Below, piece after piece: positions 50,431-63,395 of a DNA stretch of 64,000 bases. The stretch comes from Rhynochetos jubatus (taxonomy: Eukaryota; Chordata; Aves; Eurypygiformes; Rhynochetidae). Under the pieces are notes generated by a model. It ran no database searches. It was not told the DNA's origin and worked only from the letters and a program-made list of their open reading frames with translations. The position numbers were made by a program, and so were the translations under genes. Within the stretch, counting starts at the first letter, position 1, and each line of letters starts with the position of its first letter. Location of the stretch: contig CM050655.1 in assembly GCA_027574665.1 (NCBI GenBank), positions 248,001 through 312,000 on the forward strand, given 5' to 3'.

Positions 50431-50664
50431 TAGAATCACAGACTGGTTTGGGTTGGAAGGGACCTTAAAGACCATCTAGTTCCAACCCCCCTGCCATGGG
50501 CAGGGACACCCTCCACTAGACCAGGTTGCTCAAAGCCTCATCCAGCCTGGCCTTGAACACTTCCAGGGATAGGGCACCCACAGCTTCTCTGGGCAACCTG
50601 TTCCAGTGCCTCACCACTCTCTCCAGGAAGAATTTCTTCCTGATGTCTAGTCTAAATTTACCTT
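50431..50664 (-). mobile_element. CR1 LINE, 5'-truncated 3' tail
   Basis: Reverse complement of a CR1 3' end. The terminal tagaatcacagactggtttg runs into gggttggaagggaccttaaa, and then come the CR1 phrases gaccaggttgctcaaagcc, cagcctggccttgaacactt and ttcttcctgatgtctagtct. About 234 bp is kept. The copy is well preserved and belongs to the subfamily whose 3' end reads ggtttgggttggaagggacc, different from the copy at 283-690. The 68-aa frame at 50526-50732 is not a gene. Confidence 0.95.
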
Positions 50665-51112
50665 ATTTAATTTTTATTCCTGTGTCTGTCAATGGGAAAA
50701 TTGCCTCACTAAAGAGAAAAGATGAAATCTAATACATAGCACATATCTAACACATAGCACAATCACCTAAAATTAGGAAATACAGTGTCTACATTATAAA
50801 TATTTCACTCCCCAAAGAGTATCAGTAATGTTGTCCTATGTGTCTGTGGGAAGACCCGCCTCAGAGGTAGATTCCAAGGGAGCTCTATAGAGGATTAGAA
50901 AGCTGGCAGTTCATAAAGCTATTTAAATATTGCTAAAAGTAAAACACAGAAATATTCCAGGGAGCGGAAGTAAAAATTCCCACTTCCTAACAAAGTGATG
51001 CTGACTCTCATTTCTTCTGTGACATAAGCATATCAATTATTTATCATATATGAATTTGTATAGCTTATAATAAATATGATCCACAATCAGCTGAAACACT
51101 GAAAACATGCTC
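50665..51112. other. Non-coding sequence
   Basis: Holds an 18-bp imperfect tandem duplication (atctaatacatagcacat type) at 50,727-50,762. Otherwise nothing was recognised. Confidence 0.45.
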
Positions 51113-51168
51113 CTTCCCTGGAAGAGTCTATAGAGTCATATATAGAGTCATAGACTCTCCAAGGGAAG
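51113..51168. other. Imperfect inverted repeat (56-nt hairpin)
   Basis: The left arm cttccctggaagagtctat (51113-51131) pairs with the right arm atagactctccaagggaag (51150-51168), with 17 of 19 positions complementary and an 18-nt loop. The loop itself contains gagtcatatatagagtc-type repeats of the arm. It may be a local inverted duplication or an RNA hairpin. No family was recognised. Confidence 0.7.
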
Positions 51169-54100
51169 AATGTCAATGGCTAATGTCCACTCCTCAAAGA
51201 GAGAGAGATTTATTTCTGAATTGTCAGGGGAAAAAAAGGGGATTGAGCCAGAAATTGTCTCTTTCTCAATTAATACTCCAAGCACTAGGCTATCAACTAA
51301 AGGAGATTTCCTTTTTCAGCCATATTTTAATTTGAAATTAAATTTAAAATAGTAATCCCAACCTACATTTGCGGGGCAGACACCTCTCCGTTGCTCACTA
51401 GGCATGCTTCTGATAGTTCCTGCTAAATTGTTTTTCTCATGGGGGGGTTAAGCAGAGATACTGGCTGGATCTGGATCCTGACTGAGCTTAGGTGTAAGCC
51501 AGGTGCCAAGCTGGGTGCCTGCAGTCTAAGTCCCTGATTTTGCCTGGTTTCCAGTGAAAACTCAGAAAGAACTTCAGGATTTTCAGCTCAGCCCTGTAAG
51601 TACTTACTCTTGCAAGCAAGGGATTTGCGGGAACAGTCCCTTAACTTTTCATGTTGCAGCTTTCACATGCCAGAAAAATTTAATAGACCATTCTGTGGTT
51701 TTGAAATGCTGAATACAGACTTAGTGCCAGCAGTTTTAAAATAATTTCCTTCACTATTAGACATAACAGTGCGGTGGAAGTTTGAACTAAAACTTGCTTC
51801 CTTGATTAAATATAATCCCCCTGCCGTTCTGACCTACAACCTATAAAGAAAGCTCTAGAGTATATGCTTAAGCACGCATATAGTCCCACCATTAATGTCA
51901 ATGAGCATAATGAGAAAAATGAAAGAGAGTTTATGTTTGAGTTACTATTTAAACATTGTTCATAAGGACTGAACATTTAACTGTTTCTTTGAAGAGATAA
52001 ATTGAAGGCATTGTGCTCAGTCACGTAGTTTTTTTCACCAGAGGAGAATTCTGTTTGCTTAATGGTAAATTCTGGATTTTCACAGATACTGGAATCGTTC
52101 AAATGACATGGATTTATAGGAAGCTGTGGAGGGTTTGAGAAAGTTGAAATTGCAAAAAATGTCACTGTGCGCTGACATATAAACAACTTTACATTTAAGT
52201 TTTTACTATTAAAAATCCTCTTTATTAGTTAGGAGCATTTGAGCAACCAAGAGGGTGGATAAAAATGCCTGTAGTCCTAAAATTTTCATAAATTTGGTGA
52301 TTGATATTTGGTAACTATTATTTAAAGCGTGGTTTCTTTTTTTCACCCTAGGGAAAAAAAAACCATGTTACCCATTTGCAAAGGTAATGACATCATGTAA
52401 TCAATCCTCTACCTCCCTACTGTTCAGAAACACATGAACAGTAAATGTCCTTCATCCAATTACTTAGAAATATCACATATATCTGCCAAAGGTAATGACG
52501 TGTACACCACTGAGAAAATAGAAGAGAAAATATTACAATTTAGGTTTTGACATAGAACATTTTAACAGCTTGTAACTTGTGAAATTATTGCACAGAATTT
52601 CATTCAGAAGTCCTACATCTGACCACATGCTAGCAATACAGCTCTCAAAAACTCTAGGATTAAATGCATCTTTTTAAACCGTTTGGTCTTTCATTTATTG
52701 AAAAGACCATACAAGAGAAAATTAAAAACTCATACTGTTAGTCATTAAGAAAAAAACCAAAAGGTCTGGTTGCTTCCAGTTTTCAGAAGATTTGGTTCCT
52801 GGTGTAAGGAAGTACATTCTTGTTTCCCAAAACACAATCAAGCTAATCATTTGCACTGCACATGTTATATTTAATTACACAATAGTCCTTTCTGTGTTAT
52901 ATATACAGCTACCTGTAGCTAAAATTCATTTTCTTATTATATACTCGAGAACTCTAATTAAAACATCTTTTCTGCCCAAGTGACAAACCTAGCTGTATAA
53001 GTTGCAACTAGACATAAAAATGAATCATTAGTTCAACTTAAAGCCAAGTGTCTTTAAACTATTGATACTGAAAAAGTTGCTGTTTAGCAGTAGGAAAAGT
53101 GCATCTTAGAAATCGTTTTAAACAAAATGTTTGTCATATTTAAACAGGATGCTTCTCCCCTCACCACCTCACTTGAGCTTGGGAATCTTAGGCTGTTCCT
53201 GCCAATTTCGCCACAGTGACTCATTCTAACTAAGCTTTTTGGATTTTGGTGTTTGTGCTGTTTTTGTGTTCCATGCTACTGTGCCATTTTGAAAGCAAAG
53301 ATTTTATTTTTATTAATAAAATAGGATATATAGAGCCATTTGGTCACAAAGAATTATTCAGTGTCCCTCTGATCTTACCCAAAAATGTAAAAAGAAATGT
53401 TAAAATGTTAAAAAGCAATTAAATTGGGTTAATTGACATGATTCTGGACCCGGAAGTGTTCAGTTGGCTCCGAGTCCTACATTTAATGATTTGTTTGCAC
53501 AATCCATTTGTGTGTAAGTGCTTGAGAAAAAAAAACAGACAGAAAGTATAAACAAAGCTTTTAATAGATCCATTAACAAATAGATAACTTGACATTTATC
53601 TTTGATATGTCAACTACAGATGAATCTCATTACTACATTAACACGTTTCCCCATAAATTTCCCTTGGGCACATATGGCTTTTTTACTGCACTTGTTGTCT
53701 TAGACCCAACCTGTCATCAACTGTACACTTTCCAGCTGGGGAAACAGCAATTCCTACAGCTTCCTCAGAAAAAGAAAGTTTTCCCTCATTCTCTCACATT
53801 TGTTGATAGGATGGCCTAATTCTTATGCAAAATCATTATCTTTGGACATCACTAGAGAAATCCCATCTTAGCCAAATAAATGAATGCTTCATCTTTTCAA
53901 TTACATGGTACAAATATATTCTGCTGCTGCATTCTGCCATGTCCATGAACAGTCAAGACCTATATAAAGTAGTGTCCTTGCAATATGTACATCTATGTGG
54001 AATATGCAAAGGACGCCCACACATTTTCTGTATTGTCTCAGTATCTCACAACTGCAGACTTTAACTAACCCTTTCAATTCCCAAAGTCTTTCTCTACTTT

Positions 54101-57100
54101 CCATGCCATGTTACTTGGGATTCCTCAGAGAATCTAGATTCCTCTCTACTGTTCCTCATTTTCAGAAATCATGTACCCTTTTATTCTACTGAAGCGCACA
54201 CATTCATTGCAAAGTGGAACGGATGCTACTTTCACACAATGCTTCTCAGATGGTTGCAAAGCTGACTTGTGCACATTTGCCTTCAAGTCGTTAGTCCAAA
54301 CATAAATTTCAATATTATCCATCCTTCCTGAGGATTTTGCCCCAGAGGCAGGGATTTCACCACCCCCTTGGCTCACGATGTGTGTCAAGCAAATCTTTAA
54401 AATTCCTATACAGTGATGTAATATTTCTAGCCTTTCCTTATGACAGACTTTATCTTATTTTGTATGGTTTTCCACAGTGTACATAGCTTAACACATTATT
54501 CTGTGACCCAAACTGGAATTCTGAACGAGTTTTGCTTAGTAACTGGGATTTCTTTTTGCATCAGAGTACTGTTCAGTTTCCACAGACTAAGCATGGCCAC
54601 GGTCACTTCCCTTACTTCACAAATACCAGTAATTTTTGCAGTGGCTTAATACTGAGTCACCTAAGAGTGGGTTTTGTCAAGATCCCAGGGCAAGACTTTT
54701 GCTCCTCAGGCATTCAAGAAACCCTCACTTATAACGTTGTGAGATTTCCATCCAAACTTCTCCGTGGGTACCATGTCAAGAACGTTTGTGTAGCTGAGCA
54801 GCAAGTACAGACACATCCATCCAAACAACTCAGCTCTTTCGGAATATTCTTCAAATGAGCAACCAACCTCAGCTTAAGTAAGCCTATATGTTAATCGTTC
54901 TCTTGACAAGGCAGTCCCAGTGAGCCTTGACTCAGCTCACATCACTCTTTTCTTTCGTCTCTAAGCTAAAGCCTGCGTTTCAGCAAAACGAAATCTGCTC
55001 TGTGATACACTGGTAGAGACAAAGAATCTTTCTATGAAAAGATTTAGAGCAATCTCTCTGATTTAAAGCTTTTATTTTATATAAGGCCTATATGACATGA
55101 ATGTGTTTTTAAATATATTATACTGCAGGGTGGAATTAGCACAGGTGCTCCCCTTCAAAGATAATTTTGTTGTAGAATATGGAAGGTATATATTGGAGAT
55201 GGCTTCATTCAACATAAACCAAGATTTTAGTTGGTTTTAGTAGCTTCCTATTTTTTACATATACTTTGTGTAGGTAGATGAGCTACAGCTGAGCTGAGCT
55301 GGCTTCACATACACTAGCCAGCAGCAGTAAGGAATGTGAGACGCAACCTAGCAGCACACATGGCTGGATCAAGGCTGGCAGTGGTACAGCAGCGCTCTGC
55401 AAATGGCTTTTGTGCCAGTACATATGCTGGTAAAATGCTGCACTGTACATCTTTATCTGTTCAAATCCATGTTGACTCAAGGAGATCTGCACCAGGCTCC
55501 AGTGCTCAGAGCTGACATATCCTTACAGAACACAGAGAAAATTTAACCTGTTCTCCCACCACCTGCAAAATAAAAGTGAAAGTGGTCATATACATGCAAT
55601 ACAAAACATAGGACCAGAACAAAGTGGGTTGAGTAGAGAGAGAAAAATTAAAATTGCACCTGCTAATGGATAACAACATATAAACACTGGCTGCTTAATG
55701 AAAATAAATATAGTAACCAAACTAACTGAATGTAATAAGCAATTTTTTAAATGTTTTGTGTGAAAATCCAAATCTAGTCTATCTTTTCCCAGCGAGGCTT
55801 CATTTGCAAGTTAAATGTTTTCTGTTCCCTGTCTTTTTTTTTTTTCCCCATAATTATCATATTGGACTACGTATTATCCTCTTAACATTATCCTCTTAAC
55901 GCCACTTAAGTACTTGATAATGCACACTATGTATCTTCAAATAACATGGCAACGACAATTATTGCACTGAAAGTAAAACAGAAATACTAAAATGCTACCT
56001 ATTTCTATAAAGAATGCTTAGTTTGCAATTACATGAATATATATAGAATATGCATAATGCAAAAATGTGCTCTTGGACGTCACAGGGTCTGTGTGTACAC
56101 GTGCACATGCACAGAAGAATAACAAGTAGAAATACTGATATTCTTACATTTCAACCTTTTTGTTCTTTTGCACTGATGCATTCTAAAAAAAATAAGCATA
56201 ATTTGCAAGAATCTCGGTGAGAAGTTCTCTAAGGGCTTTTGAAATTATGTGCATTGCATGCCCTTTAGGCTATATTTTCCTTTGAAAAGAAGTTCTATTA
56301 CACTGAAATTTTTGCTTCTAAACAAGACGGATATGCTCAAATAAATTACACATTATTACAACACGGTCACTAGCTTCTTGCATTTTTATTTCAATATTTA
56401 AGACAGCAAACAAGATGTTCAACTTTGTTAACACCAATTTTGGCAACAAATTATTAATCTGCACTAGTTAAACTATTTCAAACAAATCTGAAAAGCGGCA
56501 TCAAGCAAACATTCTTTTTAATATTTTTTAATTTACAAAATCCCATTTTTCCTCTTATATAGAAAAAATGGGTCAGATTTCTACTTTTGTTTCAGTGAGA
56601 CCAAAGGAAATTATATCATAGCTGAACTGAGCTCAAACTGATCGAATCTGTAACACAACATAACACCCATGCACACCTTAATGTGTACACTGAAAACCGA
56701 TTGTTCCACTTCTGTGCCAGCTTATCAATCTGACCCTGCTGTAGATGTAACAAAACAAAAGGCTATGAAAGAGAAAATCCATTGCAGGACTGGGTTTGGA
56801 ATACATGACCTAACTTACAGCAGAAATCTCATTGATTTCAGATGCGCAGCCCAAAGGCAAAAGGTCCAATGCTGTTGCCGGTGAAGCCAGTGGCAAAACT
56901 CCTATGGAGTGCAATGTGAGATGGTTGGCTTTATAGCAGGCTTGCACCAGAAAGACGAATGAAATGTCAGCCCTGTCAGTGTCAGGATTTTTGCCACTTG
57001 CCAAGTGACTGCATTTATTACATCTCTGTAAGTAAAGGCAAGTAATTATTGTCTCTTTCTTCCTGGATAGATATTGCTGGCACTGATTGCAACTGACATT

Positions 57101-58232
57101 TTTCAGAATTTTTTCTTACTCTTAGTTTTGCTATCTGCAAGTGTTACAACAACGAATTTTTACTTAATTTTTCTGTATTTATTTTTCTTTCTAAACATTT
57201 CCTTGTCTTTTTTGAATCACTTCTTTGCTCATCCCCTCTCACTCCAAGCCATATGATTTTGGAGTCACAATGAATACTGTTTATAGTCCACAGGATTTAA
57301 GAATCTGAAAGACTTTGGCGAAAACTCTGTATTTCAGAGGATAAAACCAAGTTAGCATATTATTTAAATATGCCAAAATGGTGTACAAATTTAAAAACAC
57401 TTTTGAATAGTTAAGGAAGTAGTAGTTACCTACTGTTTTAAGCAATATTAAGTATTCTTAGCTCCTAAATACTTTCTGCTCATAGATATCATGAGTCAAT
57501 TTCCTTAATGTCTTATTTCTACATCAACGATAAAATTAGACCAAAACTATTTTCTAAGGATCCTCAATAGGTGGTAGAGAAGAATAAAGATACAGTTGTA
57601 ATATTAAGGCAAATCTATGCTTCCTGAAAACCTATCATAATTCCACTATTAAAATCCATGGTATCATTAAATGTCTTGGCTTAGAGTAACACGTGAAAGT
57701 AACAAATCAAGAAACAAAACCATTATATAGACATGGGAAGATGATCAAAGCTTAACATTTGATGATTCATTAGTAATTGTGCAGCACCTTTATAATCTGT
57801 CACTTTTTTAAGAATCTGGCGGGGAGGGGGGGGGAAATGTTTGGTATTTTTTAAAGAAATCACTTAAGGTTTTTATGTTGCTGAAATTTCCTTTATGCTG
57901 TTAAAATTACAGGTATGCGGTGAATTTTTCTCCACTCATTAACATGTCCTTTGATCAATGATTCAAGTTTGTCTGCTTATGATGTATTAATACGTTATTT
58001 CATTTGATACGACTTTTGTTTTTAAAAGAATGCCAGTAATAACCATTCCCTTACATCCTTCTTGTTTCACGTTGACACTGCGTTAGTAAGAATGTAAATT
58101 TAAAATCTTATTTTTTACAAAGATTTTAAAACCTTTTTTTAAAGGTTATAATTCACACAGGAATTTCTGATTATCTGAAGAGCAAGGTCAAAATGATGAC
58201 ATGATACACTCTGAATTCTGGCTATTATGATA
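51169..58232. other. AT-rich non-coding sequence
   Basis: No gene or transposon recognised. A 14-bp tandem duplication (attatcctcttaac) lies at 55,873-55,900, and a G-rich tract near 57,820-57,836. The frames at 54146-54858 and 58,282-58,741 have no recognisable domain, and the last group falls mainly in the next LTR. Confidence 0.5.
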
Positions 58233-58237
58233 AGATT

Positions 58238-59044
58238 TGTCGTGGTTTAACTCCGGCTACCAAAATACCACGAAGCCGCTCTCACAAATCCCCCTCCCCT
58301 CCTCCAGTGGAGGGGAAGAATCGGAGGAAAAAGAAATATGGAAGCTCGTAAAATTGAGATAAGAACTGTTTACTAATTAAATCTAAATCAATATATACAG
58401 GTACTACTAATACTAAATAATTAAAATAGTAGAAAATGAAACATACAGTACAATATATACAATATGATACAATATGATACAGTTTCCCACCATCCACTGA
58501 CCAATGCACACCCAGATGTTGAGGGATGAAAATCAGACCCAGAGAGCCCGAGAACCACAGCCCGAGAGCGATCACAGCCCGAGAGCTGCGGCCTGAAGGC
58601 CGGAGCCCGGGAGCCTACGCAGCAGATTCCGAGCAAACCTTATCACTGATAACATGGCCAGAAAACTCAAAACAATCCACCAGCTCCCACACGAATGAGC
58701 CAGCACAGGAGTTAGCAAAGCAGCTAACACAGGAGGATTAGCAAGTTGCCCGGAGAGACGAGCAAGGGAGTAAGGGAGAGAGAGAGAAGGGCAGAGTAAT
58801 GGCTACCAGACCCCTTTCCCCACCCAAAGGAGACCGGAACATGACGTACTATGGGATGAAATACTTCCTTGGTTAGTCTGGGTCAGCTACAGTATCCGAA
58901 GCAGACAAAAGACCTTGAGTTCAGTACAAGCCATCCCCAGCACCAGCTGAGGCCTTATCAATGTTTTCACTTACTGTCCAGCAACATAGTTTCTTGGCAA
59001 CCAGAGTAAAGGGAGTTAGCCCTTTCCTGACTGAACCCAGCACA
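58238..59044 (+). mobile_element. Solo LTR, family A copy 3
   Basis: An 807-bp LTR, nearly identical by eye to copy 1 at 13,119-13,914 and in the same orientation. It starts TGTCGTGG, ends CCAGCACA and is flanked by a perfect 5-bp duplication, AGATT (58233-58237 and 59045-59049). The acaatatgatac phrase is doubled relative to copy 1, accounting for part of the length difference. There is no internal retroviral sequence. Close identity to copy 1 suggests that both inserted at similar and fairly recent times. The frames at 58282-58741 are LTR sequence, not genes. Confidence 0.92.
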
Positions 59045-59049
59045 AGATT

Positions 59050-61912
59050 ATAATTTCCTAGCATTGGTAGATTTTTATTGCAACCCCAATTTAACAATTT
59101 TCAAATTACATGAAAATATTATTTCAGCTGTAAGGGTGTGCCTTACTCCCAGGTGATCACCTCATACCTCTGATATCTATTTAAAGAGGGAGAACACAGG
59201 ACAGAATGGAAGGTTTGTAGGAGAGAAAAAAAATACGGATGTGCAATAACTGAAAAAGAATAACAGAAAATTTTGAACAACATAAGATCCGCCAATATTA
59301 AAATCATACTTGTTTCACATCTAAGAAAAAAGAAAGCAGAAGGAGCCCACAGCATGCGAAGTCCAACCATCAGCCTGGCAGCCCAAGCTATCTGTTCTCA
59401 CCAAACCTTAAACTCCTGTGCAGTGTATTTCTACAAATATAAAGGAAACATTGCTACTTTAACTATCTGAGGTGATCTGTATGGTATGTTTCCCTGGCAT
59501 ACCAAGTGGGCAGGACTAAAAGCTTTGTTAACTTGGAGATTAACTCTTGCATTGCACATTATGATTCAATTGAACAAGCATTTTATGGCCTACTGTTAGT
59601 ATTTTTATGTAGAAAAGTGTGTGTATTAGTGGTTTAAGTTTTTTATTCATGTAAAAGAGGATTAAAACGTCTGCAGGTGAACGATGTCTTTAAAAGTTGT
59701 TGAGGTAGGAAAATGATCAAATACCAGGCAAGACAGTCACACCTAGTGAACATTTTATATCAGTGTTTTAATGCTTCTGCAAAGCAATAAAGCTGGAAAT
59801 AGAGTGAATTAATTCTGGTCATGAGTAGACCAGAAAAAACAATTTTATTCTAGGTCTCAGCCCAACACCTAATATCAATGAAACCTGCTCAGTTTCCCAG
59901 TCCTGAGTGAAAACAGACAGTTAAATTCATCCCTAATGTAAGTCCCGAAATCACTGGAAGCATGCCTACTTATATTAGGTGGGGATTTTTTTTAGTTACT
60001 ATGCCTTAAAGTATTCATTATCAGCTGCATAAAATACACCATTTAAGAACATACGGTTTGGCAAAACATCACCCTTTGCTTTCATGTTTCTGGAGTTTGA
60101 GTTAAACAGTCTTTATAAACTGCTAAAGGAAGAAAATAGCTGAAGAGTAAAATCACAAGAACCATTTGAGATATGAAAGCATTCTTACCAGGGGCTTGTT
60201 TTTAAAGGCAGTCAGAGTACTATTAAAAAGAGTGGTAATAGAAGCAGCAGCAAGTCAAGCATATACATACCAGTTAATGTCTGTCTGGGACATTCAGAGT
60301 CCTCCACTCAGCAAACTAGTGATCTTTTTGCTTTGATGACTATCTTTCAGTCTTTGTGGCAAAGCTGTCCCTGTATGGGCACATCTTCATTGTCTTCTTC
60401 ATCCTTACAGAAGAAAAAGCACACTTTTGTGTAAGTTGGTAGGCGCTGAGGTGACATTTGTAAATAATCTTATTGTAAAAGGACAACTAATGAACCTGAA
60501 TGCCAACTTATGTTAAAGCAGTTATTTGATAAGCTTGAAGTGAGATGCAGGGGGACAGAAGAAAGGACACAGTCACTGAAAGGATATAATTTATTGCTTA
60601 AAAAGGAACTTAGAAGCAGATCACAGCTATAATTCAGGCTAATGTTTCGTTTCACTTTAAAAGGGATTCATTAGAAAAGGCTTTGAAGCATAAGAATGTC
60701 TGCCCATTGGGCTCCCTGACTGGCCTAGGAATGGAAGATCTCAAACAGTTTAATAAAAAGTTATGTAAAGATCTAGACTTCCAGATAAAAATAGACAACA
60801 TACTATGCACAAAATTATCATCATTTCTGATGACCTTGGGTTTTGCCCTGCAAGTGCTTACTCACTTTAAAATATCCTAATGTCTCCAAACCCCACTTAC
60901 TTTCTAATTAGAGTATTATTACTTACATGAGTAAGCATTTGCAGGATAAGTGCTTTTGCAAGCAGTCTGAGAGAAGCCAGCAAGTGAATGAGCACTGGAA
61001 TTGAATGATCCATTTAGCTACCCAGGAAGTCCTGGGTATAGCTGAATCCTGCCCTGCAGGCAGTAAATTACCTTTCTGTGAGTAAGCAGGACTTGTAATC
61101 AGCTGAGGTCCTTACATGAGAACTACATTTCCTTGTGCAATTACTGTAAAACAAAACGAATAAATAAATAAATAAATAGCAAGCTGTAGGTGTCTGACAG
61201 CACTTTGGGGATCAGAAAGTCTCAGATAGTTAAACATGTTGTGGATTCAAGCACAGTTTGGATTTGGGAGCTGCAAAGAAGCCCCCACATAAAGGCTAAG
61301 GTGCTATCAAGTAGCACCCCAAGAGAGGGAAAGCTGTAGCTTCTCCACCTTTCAATATTACCATATTTGCCTCCAAAAGTTCTATGTCTGTATCATGCTC
61401 AAAATGAATTCAAATGAAAAGTAGAAGATAATATCCTCCTGGTTTGAACACCAAGAACATAAAGAAGGCTATTTAAAAATCCAGAATTTATGACAAAATA
61501 TACATATATGCCCTGAAAAAAAAAAAACACATGATAAAAGAAACAATAAAAGACTGTAACCTTTGAGTGATGTTAAATTTTTAGATGGCCAGTTTGGCTG
61601 TATTTCTGAACAAGGGATTTTTGCATCAGTTACCTACACATCAGCATCTAGCACCATTTGAGTATGTTACCAAAGATATCTCCACAGTGATGGCAGAGAT
61701 GAGTCAAGGCCAATGGGAGTCCACAGTCCTGGGACCAGCAGCTGGAGGACAGGGAACACTGCAAAGCACATCAAATGGAACCACGTGTCTATATTTAAGA
61801 GACTAAATCAAGACATCTATAACCTGAAGTTATTCCATAGCTTCTACCTGATGTACCACATCCTTCTATCAAAGACAGGTATTGTTGACCAAGCACTGTG
61901 AATTGACAAGGT
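59050..61912. other. Non-coding sequence with an (AATA)n tract
   Basis: No gene recognised. An (AATA)5 microsatellite lies at 61,160-61,179, and a poly(A) run near 61,517-61,528. The 60-77 aa frames have no recognisable domain. Confidence 0.5.
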
Positions 61913-63395
61913 CATAGAATCATAAAGTCTTTAGGTTGGAAAAGATCTTTAAGACCATAATGTCCAACCATCAACTAAGCACTGCCAAGTCCACCACTAA
62001 ACCATGTCCTTTGTCCATATGTCCCAGATACCTGCAGGGATGGTGACTCTGCCACTTCCCTGGGCAGCACATTCCAGTGCCTGATAACCCTTTCACCAAA
62101 GAAATTTTTCCCAATATCCAATCTAAACCTCCCCTGGCACAACTTGACACCATTTCCTCTTGTCCCATCAATAGTCACTTGGGAGAAGAGACCAACACCC
62201 ACCTCTCTGCAACCTCCTGAGCCTTTCAGGGAGCTGTAGGAAGCAATAAGGACTCCCCTGAGCCTCCTCTTTTCCAGGTTGAACAACCCCAGCTCCTTCA
62301 GCCGCTCCTCACAGGACTTGTGCTCCAGACCCTTCCCCAGCTCTGTTGCCCTTCTCTGGACACACTCCAGCACCTCAGTGTCTTTCTTGTAGTGAGGGGC
62401 CCAAAACTGAGCCCAGGATTCGAGGTGTGGCCTCACCAGTGTACACCCAAGTACGGGGGGACCATCACTTTCCTGGTACTGCTGGCCACACTGTTCCTGA
62501 TACAGACCAGGATGACACTGATCTTCTTGGCCACCTGAGCACACTACTGGCTCATATTCAACCAGCTGTTGACCAACACCCCCAGGTCCTTTTCTGCCAG
62601 GCAGCTTTCCAGCCACGCAACCCCAAGCCTGTAGCATTGCAGGGGATTGTTGTGGCCCAGATGCAAGACCAGCATTTGCCCTTATTAAACCTCATACAAT
62701 TGGCCTCAGCCCATTGATCCACCCTGTCCAGATCCCTCTGAAGAGCCTTCCTACCCTCAGGCAGATCAACACTCCTGTCCAAATTGGTGTTGTCTGCAAA
62801 CTTGCTGAGGGTGCACTCGATCCCCTCATCCAGATCAGTGATAAAGATAGCAAACAGAACTGGCCCTAACACTGAGCCTGGGGAACACCACTTGTGACTG
62901 GCTGCCAGCTGGATTTAACTTCATTCACAACTCTTTGGGCCAGGCCATCCAGCCAGTGTTTCACCTAGCAAAAAAAACCACCTATCCAGGTCATGAGCAT
63001 CCAGTTTCTTCAGGAGAATGCCATGGGAAACAGCATCAAAGGCTTTACTAAAACTTAGGTAGACATCCACAGCCTTTCCCTCATCCACTAAGTGGGTCAC
63101 CGTGTCATAGAAGGAAATCAGGTTCATCAGGCAGAACCTGCCTTTCACAAACCCATGCTGTCCGGGCCTGATCACCTGGTTGTGCTGTACACACTGTGTG
63201 ATAGCACACAAAACGATCTGCTCCATAGCCTTCCCTGGCATCGAGGTCAGACTGACAGGCCTGTAGTTACCTGGATCCTCCTTCTGGCCCTTCTTGTAGA
63301 TGGGTGTCACATTTGTCAACCTCCAGTCAACTGGGACCTCCCAAGTTAACCAGGACTGTTGATAGATGGTTGAAACTTATTTGGTGGGTAAAGCT
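61913..63395 (-). mobile_element. CR1 LINE with broken reverse transcriptase
   Basis: This is a CR1 of about 1.48 kb in reverse orientation. Its 3' end is at 61,913, with the characteristic tcatagaatcataaagtc terminus. The 5' cut is near 63,395, so the endonuclease domain and most of the 5' half are missing. On the minus strand the reverse transcriptase survives in pieces. One frame at 62,921-63,319 includes YKKGQKEDPGNYRPVSLT and the SKAFDAVSHGIL region. A second at 62,558-62,872 has FADNT where the catalytic FADDT/YADDT-type box should be, so one catalytic Asp reads Asn. A third at 61,975-62,637 covers the CR1 C-terminal region. The pieces are separated by stops or frameshifts, so no functional enzyme is made. 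Confidence 0.95.

Noticed and set aside
62346..62717. 123-aa + strand frame
   Set aside because: Antisense shadow of the CR1 reverse transcriptase region.
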